DNA from: Flavobacteriaceae bacterium
GTDB lineage: Bacteria; Bacteroidota; Bacteroidia; Flavobacteriales; Flavobacteriaceae
Reading direction: 5' to 3'
NCBI GenBank assembly: GCA_947472705.1
Contig: CANJDA010000013.1
Location: 1-23,983, forward strand
Length of the DNA: 23,983 nt
In this document: piece after piece, positions 7,168-13,339 of the stretch
How the letters are laid out: each line of letters opens with the position of its first letter
Position numbering within the stretch: the first letter of the stretch is position 1
Translations under genes and position numbers: made by a program
Notes under the pieces: generated by a model
What the model was told of the DNA's origin: nothing
Seen by the model: only the letters and a program-made list of their open reading frames with translations
Databases searched by the model: none

Positions 7168-8157
7168 ATGTTACCCACAAAAAAATACTCTCAAAACATT
7201 TACATAGAAATTACTAATTTACCTCATGGAGGGGCAGGTTGGGAATTAGGAACATGTCTTTGGAGCCCTGTTTATAATACTAATAGGCGAACAAAAACAT
7301 GGAAGCTAATGGAAAAAGTAAAAACAGATGATATTATAGTTCACTTGGTAAAAATTAATGATTTATATCATTTTTATGGAATATCAAAAGTATCTTCTCC
7401 TTTAGTAATAACAGAAAATAAACCGGCACATTCTGGGAATTGGTTGCCTCCCTATCAAAGAATAGCTTTAGATTCTTTTAATCCTTTAGATCAACCTTAT
7501 TCTGTTACTGAAATTTTTAAGGAATATGAAAGTGAATTAAAAAATATATTGAAAAAGAGTTCAAGTAGTTTCTATGTTGAATATGGCAAAACGAAAGAAT
7601 TAAGAATGGCACAAAAGTATTTCACTACATGCTCAGATGATATGTATGATGTTTTTAACTCCATTTCAGATAAAATTGAGTTCAAGCCAGTCTTAAATGA
7701 TATAGATATCATAACTATTCCTACTCTAAATGAACCACAATATCCTGATTATAATCCACCTTCGAGAGTTTCAACAATAGTTTCAAGAATAATTCGAGAC
7801 ACTAATCTTTCTAGACAAGTGAAATCTGAAAATTCATGGAAATGCCAGATATGTGATTTAAGTATTAAGCTAAACAATGGAAACAATTATTCTGAAGGCC
7901 ATCATTTAAAACCTCTAGGTGGAACATATCAAGGGCCGGATATTAAAGGTAACATAATTATTGTTTGTCCAACTCATCACACAGAATTAGATTATGGTGT
8001 AATAGCGATCAATCCTGTTACTTCAATTATTGAACATATAGATAAAGACAACCCTTTTCATGGCAAATATTTAGCATATAAAAGAGAAGACTTGGATAGT
8101 GAGTTTTTAAAGTTTCATTACGACCATCGATTTAAAAATGACTCTCCAACTCGATAG
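7168..8157 (+). CDS. HNH endonuclease with EVE/PUA-like N-terminal domain; candidate modification-dependent restriction enzyme
   Basis: A 329-residue protein. The C-terminal third is a zinc-type HNH nuclease: C226-x2-C229, the catalytic H245-H246 in EGHHLKPLGG, N262, and C267-x2-H270-H271 leading into LDYG. The first ~110 residues (NLPHGGAGWELGTCLWSP..., then TWKLMEKVKTDDIIVHL and YHFYGISKVSS) look like an EVE/PUA-superfamily fold, whose members bind modified bases. This pairing is known in type IV (McrA-like) restriction enzymes that cut methylated or otherwise modified foreign DNA, which is the role inferred here. The N-terminal assignment rests on pattern only. The gene stands alone, is visibly richer in A+T than mutAB, and lies next to a transposase/REP islet, all consistent with horizontal gain. 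No methyltransferase is adjacent, as expected for a stand-alone type IV enzyme. Confidence 0.8.
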   Translation: MLPTKKYSQNIYIEITNLPHGGAGWELGTCLWSPVYNTNRRTKTWKLMEKVKTDDIIVHLVKINDLYHFYGISKVSSPLVITENKPAHSGNWLPPYQRIALDSFNPLDQPYSVTEIFKEYESELKNILKKSSSSFYVEYGKTKELRMAQKYFTTCSDDMYDVFNSISDKIEFKPVLNDIDIITIPTLNEPQYPDYNPPSRVSTIVSRIIRDTNLSRQVKSENSWKCQICDLSIKLNNGNNYSEGHHLKPLGGTYQGPDIKGNIIIVCPTHHTELDYGVIAINPVTSIIEHIDKDNPFHGKYLAYKREDLDSEFLKFHYDHRFKNDSPTR

Positions 8158-8346
8158 AAAATTTCTATATCCAATATTTCGGATTTAAAATCCATGCCCC
8201 GTTAACACTCGTGTCCTATCGTTTGGTACCCCCCCTTATCCAAATCTTAAGAAAATCTTAAGCTTTATCCTACTTGTTTTGGCATCTTTTTTGGCTTGCG
8301 ATGTAACGTGAAATAGTTCACATACAATCAAATAAATCAAAAGGTC
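8158..8346. other. Intergenic stretch with small repeats
   Basis: It contains a direct repeat AAATCTTAAG at 8242-8251 and 8253-8262 (each holding the palindrome CTTAAG) and a short inverted repeat GTGAA-ATAG-TTCAC at 8308-8321. Either could be a regulator site for the following gene, but no TAnnTTTG box is evident. AAAGG lies a few bases before ATG 8347, an unusual Shine-Dalgarno-like feature for this genome type. Confidence 0.35.
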
Positions 8347-9078
8347 ATGAAAAAAAGATCCACATCAGAAGTAGGGCATGCTAAAAATGTTGCCAACTTC
8401 ACAGCGCTAATCCAGTTATTAGAAGAAATGGGCACTTTGTACCAACCTACAAATCCCGCAATCGCAATCGGCAGTTTAACGTCACTAAGAGACGAGCTTA
8501 TCGCAAGCATCCAAATCCTAGCCGATAAAACACCTCCCTTCAAAATCGCGGTAGCTAACCGTGAGAACGGTTTCAAACCCCTCTCAAAGCTTAGCACCCG
8601 AGTGAAAAACAGCTTCAACTCCCTTGGGCTTTCCAAAGCCGAAAACGACAACGTTTTAGCCTTAGTAAAAAAAATAAGAGGAGACCAAGCCATCAGCAAA
8701 GCAGAAAATCTAGAGAATGAAACAACCGAGTCCATTTCCAATGCACAACTCAGTTACACCAGCAGAGCCACAAATTTGCAATCATTGGCAAGCTTCTTAA
8801 ACTCTTACCCTGCTTATTTACCTAATGAGGACGAATTAAAAACAGTTAAACTAACAAACTTGTATGGCATCCTCAAAGACCTCAATAACGAAGCGGCCAA
8901 TAAAACCTTTGCCCTTATTACCGCCCGTAAACAACGGAATGATTTATTATACGACAATCAGGGCAACCTACTCTCTTTAGTAATTCCAATCAAAGAATAC
9001 CTAAAATCAGTAGAAGGCGCCAATGCTTATTACAAAGCCGCAGTAGCTTTAAAATTTAAAGAGAAAACCGGAAAATAA
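8347..9078 (+). CDS. Conserved hypothetical protein, all-helical
   Basis: 243 residues with no signal peptide or membrane segment. Predicted to be almost entirely alpha-helical: a conserved-looking start (KKRSTSEVGHAKNVANFTALIQLLEEMG), long amphipathic helices rich in Ala, Lys, Glu and Asn, and a possible internal duplication: the N-terminal half (residues about 12-110) and the C-terminal half (about 135-235) both have the pattern helix, LYxP or YLPN, helix, then a basic segment. I recall similar proteins in Flavobacteriia and other Bacteroidota, without a known function. Codon use looks like that of the chromosome. It stands as a single gene ended by the hairpin at 9101-9136. Confidence 0.7.
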   Translation: MKKRSTSEVGHAKNVANFTALIQLLEEMGTLYQPTNPAIAIGSLTSLRDELIASIQILADKTPPFKIAVANRENGFKPLSKLSTRVKNSFNSLGLSKAENDNVLALVKKIRGDQAISKAENLENETTESISNAQLSYTSRATNLQSLASFLNSYPAYLPNEDELKTVKLTNLYGILKDLNNEAANKTFALITARKQRNDLLYDNQGNLLSLVIPIKEYLKSVEGANAYYKAAVALKFKEKTGK

Positions 9079-9100
9079 AAATAAGTAATGACTAGTAACT

Positions 9101-9137
9101 AACCCTGATCGATTTAATATCATCAGGGTTTGTTTTT
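9101..9137 (+). terminator. Intrinsic terminator of the helical hypothetical gene
   Basis: AACCCTGAT (9101-9109) pairs with ATCAGGGTT (9122-9130), followed by TGTTTTT. It lies 23 bases after the stop codon at 9078. Confidence 0.8.
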
Positions 9138-9199
9138 ATCCAAAACGGGCAAAATCAATAATGCATTGTGCAACTACTAATAGACAATAGGAAAATTCT

Positions 9200-9409
9200 A
9201 AAATGACATGGGAAATCTCTAAAATCAAATGGGAAACTTTCGAAAAGCAATGGGAAAAGCCTAAAATGACATGGAAAAATTCTAAAATCAAATGGGAATC
9301 TTCTGAAAAGCAATGGGAAAAGCCTAAAATGACATGGGAAAACTCTAAAATCAAATGGGAAACTTTCGAAAAGCTATGGGAAAAGCCCAAAATGAAATGG
9401 GAAAGCTAA
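9200..9409 (+). repeat. Ten-copy 21-bp tandem array with 63-bp higher-order period; possible small ORF
   Basis: Ten consecutive 21-bp units cover 9200-9409 without gaps. Three unit types alternate: AAAATGACATGGGAAA-type, AAAATCAAATGGGAAA-type and GAAAAGCAATGGGAAA-type, giving a 63-bp period repeated three times plus one unit. A plus-strand frame from ATG 9203 stays open through the array and stops at TAA 9407-9409, encoding 68 residues with Trp at every seventh position (KMTWEIS, KIKWETF, EKQWEKP and variants). The opposite strand is also open. Because the unit length is a multiple of three, an open frame can arise by chance, so I do not call it a gene. No ribosome site or promoter is clear. 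Confidence 0.85.
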
Positions 9410-9474
9410 CTCTTGCATGCACAAGTGTCTCAATCATGCTCAAACCCCTTACAATCTTAAACAACAGTAAAAAG

Positions 9475-9528
9475 CTCCCCTCCAAGATTAGAAGGGGTGG
9501 CATCCTGCAAAGCGGGATGACGGGGTGG
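9475..9528. repeat. REP-like hairpin element
   Basis: It combines CCCCT/AGGGG pairing (9477-9481 with 9493-9497), then CATCCTGC-AAA-GCGGGATG (9501-9519, one T-G pair) and a closing CGGGGTGG. I remember closely similar strings scattered through Flavobacterium intergenic DNA, but this was not searched. The rest of 9410-9662 is AT-rich spacer; I see no gene and no convincing promoter in it. Confidence 0.5.
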
Positions 9529-9662
9529 TAAAACCAACACAAAATCATACCAATAAAAAAAATAGGCACGCATAATAACTGAATTGTCATAAATAATGTT
9601 ATCTTTATACTTCCCCATCCTTGTTTGTTAACCTAAATTAGTAACTAATTAAAGACCAATTT

Positions 9663-10184
9663 ATGAAGAACATTACACTAAAAGGAATTACAGTAGCCCT
9701 TATGCTAACATTCGTAGTAGCCTGCAAACCCAAAACTGAAGATGTTGCTATTGATAAAGAGCAAATCAAAAATGAAATTCAGGGCATGGAAAACAAAATG
9801 GCCGAAATGTACAACAACAGAGAACTCATCGGTGAAGAATACTATGCCAACGATGCAGTTAGTTTCTCACAAAACAAACCGCCTTTAATGGGCAAACTCG
9901 CCATTGACAAATCGATCAAAGATGATTTAGCCAATTTCCAAAAAGGCAATCAAATTGCATTTGTAGCCAATGACGTATTCCCTTCATCTGACGGAAATCA
10001 AGTAGTAGAAATAGGAAGTTACAGAGTGTCTGACTCAACCAGCACTGCTATTTATACCGGAAACTACATGGCAATGTTTGAAAAAAGAGAAGGCAAGTAT
10101 GTATGTATTAGAGACATGGCCGCTTCTGACCGACCAAAAATTGAAATGAAAAAAGAAGAGCCAAAAGAAGATAAGAAAAAATAA
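9663..10184 (+). CDS. Lipoprotein with NTF2-like (DUF4440/SnoaL-like) domain
   Basis: 173 residues. The signal peptide MKNITLKGITVALMLTFVVAC ends with the lipobox VVAC, so Cys21 is probably lipidated. Residues about 35-150 follow the NTF2-like pattern of a helix (MENKMAEMYNNRE) followed by YYANDAVSF, the product-like block NKPPLMGKLAIDKSIKDD, and strands ending in YVCIRDMAASDRP. The domain forms an alpha+beta cone that often binds small ligands; the substrate cannot be told. The last ~20 residues are Lys/Glu-rich and probably disordered. The gene stands alone and has its own terminator hairpin downstream. Confidence 0.75.
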   Translation: MKNITLKGITVALMLTFVVACKPKTEDVAIDKEQIKNEIQGMENKMAEMYNNRELIGEEYYANDAVSFSQNKPPLMGKLAIDKSIKDDLANFQKGNQIAFVANDVFPSSDGNQVVEIGSYRVSDSTSTAIYTGNYMAMFEKREGKYVCIRDMAASDRPKIEMKKEEPKEDKKK

Positions 10185-10206
10185 ACTACCATAAATACAA
10201 CGAAAA

Positions 10207-10234
10207 GAGCACTTCACTATGAGGTGCTTTTTTT
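10207..10234 (+). terminator. Intrinsic terminator after the NTF2-like lipoprotein gene
   Basis: AGCACTTC (10208-10215) pairs with GAGGTGCT (10221-10228) through eight pairs including one T-G, with loop ACTAT, followed by seven T residues. Confidence 0.9.
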
Positions 10235-10259
10235 ATTTCTATTCAAATAAACGAACAAC

Positions 10260-10475
10260 ATGAAAAAAGAATATTGGGATGTTTCCGACGAACAAGTCAT
10301 TGAAAAAACAGGAAAAAAAATAACCGATTGGATACAAATCCTCACCGCCTTTGAAGCACAAAACAAAAAATCAAACGAGGTGATAGCCCATTTGCAAAAT
10401 GAGTATAATGTACCACGCTATTGGGCACGCACCTTAACTACCCTTTTCTTAAAATCGGACGGCAGGGCCTTATAA
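10260..10475 (+). CDS. Small DUF4287-like protein
   Basis: 71 residues, cytoplasmic, no signal. The pattern KTGKKITDWIQIL (14-28), then EVIAHLQNEYNVPRYWARTLTTLFL (40-64), matches what I know of the DUF4287 family (KTG...W..LL, followed by a helix ending in a WA pair). The function of the family is unknown. The gene starts 26 bases after the preceding terminator, so it needs its own promoter, which I cannot pick out. Its stop codon overlaps the end of the convergent GreA-like gene by six bases. Confidence 0.65.
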   Translation: MKKEYWDVSDEQVIEKTGKKITDWIQILTAFEAQNKKSNEVIAHLQNEYNVPRYWARTLTTLFLKSDGRAL

Positions 10476-10913
10476 AACGCTTTCGATACGATAGGGCTTT
10501 CCGTTTAACTCAAAAGTAAAACCAACGGAATTCCCCATAAGTTTACTTCCTAAAGGTGATTGGGGGGATAATGCAAAAATAATTTTATCAGCTATGCTAA
10601 TTTTAGGTAAGGCGGCTGCTATAAAAAGCCACATACCATTAGCCATTACTACACTTCCCAAAGCCACTTTGTGATGCACAGCAGCAGCATCAATTTTATC
10701 TAATATACTTTTCTGCTCCAGTATTTCTTTCAGCTTGTGATTGAGTTTCTCTTGTTCCAAATGCATCATGGATAGCGCTGTTTCATGCTTATCGCCAGCA
10801 GAACCTTTGGCATCATTTTGTGCATCTACGGTCAAACCCGAAATCATGTCCTGAAACACATCTATACGGTCTTGAACTAGTTCTTTGTAGCGATGAAGGA
10901 TAAGCTGTTTCAT
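10470..10913 (-). CDS. GreA/GreB-like C-terminal domain protein
   Basis: 147 residues. An N-terminal helical, coiled-coil-like half (MKQLILHRYKELVQDRI to about residue 70) is followed by a GreA/GreB C-terminal, FKBP-like domain: VALGSVVMANGMWLFIAAALP, then ALSPQSPLGSKLMGNSVGFTFELNGKPYRIESVL, close to the Gre consensus SPxSPLGxALLGK. Gre factors rescue backtracked RNA polymerase, but this protein lacks a clear acidic N-terminal tip, so it may instead bind RNA polymerase without cleavage stimulation. Flavobacterial relatives are, as I recall, often mislabelled 3-oxoacyl-ACP synthase. The start was set at 10913; the open frame continues upstream for 14 residues that are only translated tandem repeat. 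It follows the barrel gene on the same strand. Confidence 0.75.
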   Translation of the reverse strand: MKQLILHRYKELVQDRIDVFQDMISGLTVDAQNDAKGSAGDKHETALSMMHLEQEKLNHKLKEILEQKSILDKIDAAAVHHKVALGSVVMANGMWLFIAAALPKISIADKIIFALSPQSPLGSKLMGNSVGFTFELNGKPYRIESVL

Positions 10914-10917
10914 ATTG

Positions 10918-11050
10918 TGAGACGAAGAGATGAGAGACGAAGAGATGAGAGACAAAGAGATGAGAGACGAAGAGATGAGAGACGAAGAGATGAGAGACGA
11001 AGAGATGAGAGACGAAGAGATGAGAGACGGAGAGATGAGAGACGGAGAGA
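10918..11050. repeat. Purine-rich tandem array, 15-bp unit, about nine copies
   Basis: GAGACGAAGAGATGA (same 15-mer as GAGATGAGAGACGAA in another phase) repeats from 10919 to about 11050, with single changes (CAAAG at about 10952, CGGAG in the last two copies). It begins 5 bases upstream of the GreA-like start codon. All three plus frames and at least one minus frame are open across it, which reflects composition and is not coding evidence. Confidence 0.9.
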
Positions 11051-11058
11051 CTTTTTAC

Positions 11059-11150
11059 AATATCTATTATCTATCTGTCTATTATCTATCTGTCTATTAT
11101 CTATTATCTTTTCGTCTATCATCTATTATCTTTTCGTCTATCATCTATCT
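11059..11150. repeat. Pyrimidine-rich tandem array facing the purine array
   Basis: Units such as TATCTATCTGTCTATTATC and ATCTTTTCGTCTATCATC repeat across 11059-11150. The reverse complement of the 18-mer at 11106-11123 matches the purine array's GATGAGAGACGAAGAGAT in 16 of 18 positions, so the two arrays form a loose inverted repeat around a short T-rich centre. Together they fill the gap between the barrel gene and the GreA-like gene. Confidence 0.8.
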
Positions 11151-12922
11151 TAAAAATCAAATTTATAACTCGCCCCTGCCATGACTTGTAATCCTTGTAC
11201 CGGATAATTCATATAGCGTTGGTAATTTTGATTGGTTAAGTTATTCCCTTTTAAAAAGAAGGTCATTCGCTTACTATAATTATAACCCACGTGAGCATTT
11301 AAATCAAAATAGCTTTTTAAGGTTACATTTTCTATAGGGTAATCAATTAAAATAGAACTGTGAATGAATTGGTCTTTTCTTTCTCCAACAAAGAACAAGC
11401 TAGAACCGGCATACCATTTAGGAGTGATTGTTACATCTAGATTTGCAGAAAATTGTATTCCTGGCAGATTCCAAGCTTCCTTTTGCAAATCAACGTTATA
11501 GCTGCTAAAAGTACCATTAACCCCAAAAGACACGTTCTTAGAAAAGTCGGCTTTCAGTTCACCAAAGAAGCTTAAGGTTTTAACATTGTCATACACCACA
11601 TTAAAGGAATTTCCAAAAGCATAACCGTCTGTATTATTTGATAGTTCTTCATAACCGTTGTTTTTATACAACGCTTTGTTGTCTTCATTTTTATAGGAAC
11701 CGCGAATGTTGTAGCTCAAACTATTGGCCAATTTACCTTTCAACCCAGCATAGATGTCATATTTTTGATCGGTTGGAGCAACGCCCAAAGTAGGCGATAC
11801 AAAGAAATTTTCTTGTACAAAGTCGGAGTAAGAGTTTTGTTGCAACGTACCTTCAAAACCGGCATAAAAAATCATCAAATCGCCCACTACTTTATACGAG
11901 CCCGTTACTTGTGGATAAATAAAGAACTTGCTTTTACCTCCTCCTTGTGCTGCACTATAAAAGAATCCAGCGCCAGCGTTTACGGTCAACTCATCTTTTT
12001 TAATTTTAACACTAGGTTGGAATCCGATATTGGTGTATCCGTATCTATAGGAATCACCTCCATTAATGGTTTGTTTAAAATTACCTCCCAGATAATCCAA
12101 TACAAAATCGGCTTTTATCTTTTGTTCAATGATATCAAATTCCATGGAGGGCTTAACCACAAATCGATTCTCTGCCGAGCCAAATGCATCCCAAAAATGG
12201 GTAAACTTCAAGGAGCTATCTTTCAAAATACTGTCGCTCAAGCCTAATCTACCTCCTACATTCAAAGTATGATAGGTTTGTTTTTCGTTAATGCTATTAA
12301 TCGTTGCATCATCTAAAACCCCGGGAAATACGCCATACCAGTTGTATATTTGGTGTTTATAGCCTAAATCCGCATTCCATGTCATGGCTTTGGTACGACT
12401 ACCATAAGTTAAATCTAAAGCCGTGTTAAAAAACTTATCGTCGAGCACTAGATCTTTTATCCCACCTTGAGAAGAAAGATGGCGTAACATCCCACCGAAA
12501 TAATCGGTGTTACTAATATTTTCAGTTACAAAAAGTTCGGCATTTACTGTTCCGTAATTTCCAGCCGCTAGGGTCAAATAGTTACTGAATAGCTTCTCTG
12601 CAGGCGATTTGTCTACATTGGCCGCTTTTCCTTTGGCTGGCGTAAAAGTAGAAGCCACAGGAAACGAAAAAATATTGTACTGAATGTTTTCTTTTCTTGA
12701 GGTTTCTTCATCGTCCAACGTTGGTGTTTCCTTAACTTTAAAGGCATCCGAAATTGACGGAGTATAGGGCTTTACCACGTTTACAACCTCTGTACCAATG
12801 TTGTCGTCTTTTTTTTGAGCGAATACTGTGCTGGTCATCAATAATAGACAGATAGATGAGAGACGGATAGATGATAGACCAGAGGATAATGTATGGATTG
12901 TTATATTTTTTTTACTATTCAT
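11150..12922 (-). CDS. TonB-dependent-receptor-like outer-membrane beta-barrel protein
   Basis: 590 residues with a signal peptide ending at VFA-QKK (cleavage after about residue 35). There is no carboxypeptidase-like domain and no recognisable plug or TonB box; after a ~90-residue linker the rest is amphipathic strands with many aromatic residues, ending NLTNQNYQRYMNYP...ASYKFDF, a C-terminal Phe barrel signature. This is the barrel half of a TonB-dependent receptor, or an outer-membrane protein derived from one; the cargo is unknown. The signal peptide's core (about residues 14-26, LSSGLSSIRLSSI) is encoded by the purine-repeat family seen in the neighbouring gaps. It lies downstream of the TPR gene and the S23-like gene on the same strand, suggesting an envelope operon. 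Confidence 0.8.
   Translation of the reverse strand: MNSKKNITIHTLSSGLSSIRLSSICLLLMTSTVFAQKKDDNIGTEVVNVVKPYTPSISDAFKVKETPTLDDEETSRKENIQYNIFSFPVASTFTPAKGKAANVDKSPAEKLFSNYLTLAAGNYGTVNAELFVTENISNTDYFGGMLRHLSSQGGIKDLVLDDKFFNTALDLTYGSRTKAMTWNADLGYKHQIYNWYGVFPGVLDDATINSINEKQTYHTLNVGGRLGLSDSILKDSSLKFTHFWDAFGSAENRFVVKPSMEFDIIEQKIKADFVLDYLGGNFKQTINGGDSYRYGYTNIGFQPSVKIKKDELTVNAGAGFFYSAAQGGGKSKFFIYPQVTGSYKVVGDLMIFYAGFEGTLQQNSYSDFVQENFFVSPTLGVAPTDQKYDIYAGLKGKLANSLSYNIRGSYKNEDNKALYKNNGYEELSNNTDGYAFGNSFNVVYDNVKTLSFFGELKADFSKNVSFGVNGTFSSYNVDLQKEAWNLPGIQFSANLDVTITPKWYAGSSLFFVGERKDQFIHSSILIDYPIENVTLKSYFDLNAHVGYNYSKRMTFFLKGNNLTNQNYQRYMNYPVQGLQVMAGASYKFDF
12841..12884. repeat. Purine-repeat copy inside the barrel protein's signal peptide
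   Basis: Units of the form GATAGATGAGAGACG and GATAGATGATAGACC, variants of the 15-bp repeat, occupy 12841-12884 within the coding sequence. On the minus strand they read in frame as G-LSSI-R-LSSI-C-LLL. Confidence 0.75.
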
Positions 12923-12927
12923 GTTTT

Positions 12928-13290
12928 TTAGTTTAAAGTGTTTTGAAAAGACATAGTGGCCTTTTGGAATTCTTCTAATTTATCTTCTATGTAACTTAAC
13001 TCGTTATCGGAAATATATTTTTTAGAATTAGCTAATAGTAATTGTGTTTGTAATTCAAATGATGAACCAAGTGCAATATCAAGAAAATGACTAAACGATT
13101 TATTAGTTCTACTTGAACCTTCGGCAATATTTGAAGGTATAGAAATAGCACATCTGTTCATTTGAGATGCCAATCCAAATTTTTCTTCATTTGGAAAATT
13201 TATCATTAAGTCAAAAACAGTTGTCGCTAATTCCATTCCCATTTGCCAGATTTTCAACTTTTTAAAATTATGCCTTTTAAAATCATTCAT
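12928..13290 (-). CDS. Four-helix-bundle protein of the S23/IVP family
   Basis: 120 residues. The diagnostic block SIPSNIAEGSSR (about 50-61), preceded by LKIWQMGMELATTVFDL and followed by long helices, identifies the 23S rRNA intervening-sequence protein (S23) family, which forms a pentamer of four-helix bundles. Such genes were first found inside 23S rRNA intervening sequences but are scattered across Bacteroidota genomes; their role is unknown, possibly nucleic-acid binding. It lies between the TPR gene (37 bases upstream) and the barrel gene (5 bases downstream), all on the same strand, and a repeat copy (13297-13339) sits directly upstream. The placement looks like an insertion into an otherwise functional gene pair. 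Confidence 0.88.
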   Translation of the reverse strand: MNDFKRHNFKKLKIWQMGMELATTVFDLMINFPNEEKFGLASQMNRCAISIPSNIAEGSSRTNKSFSHFLDIALGSSFELQTQLLLANSKKYISDNELSYIEDKLEEFQKATMSFQNTLN

Positions 13291-13296
13291 AAAAAA

Positions 13297-13339
13297 TCTA
13301 TTATCTCTTCGTCTATCTGTCTATCCTCTATTTCTCTAT
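13297..13339. repeat. Short copy of the pyrimidine/purine repeat family at a gene junction
   Basis: TCTATTATCTCTTCGTCTATCTGTCTATCC and following CTCTATTTCTCTATT are the same CTATCTGTC/CTCTTCGTC words as in the large arrays. The copy spans the gap between the TPR and S23-like genes and includes the TPR stop codon (TAG, 13330-13328). Confidence 0.7.

Noticed and set aside
9136..9390. Minus-strand open frame across the 21-bp array (FSHxILxF repeats)
   Set aside because: It is the antisense of the array, starts and ends outside it without a start context, and is explained by the repeat composition.
10893..11184. Several overlapping open frames across the purine and pyrimidine arrays (RRDE, RDEEM and RLSSL repeats)
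   Set aside because: A 15-bp unit without stop codons leaves many frames open; products are pure repeat with no independent coding signal.
11765..12247. 160-residue plus-strand open frame inside the barrel gene
   Set aside because: It is antisense to a clearly coding region and resembles no family; composition is that of a shadow frame.
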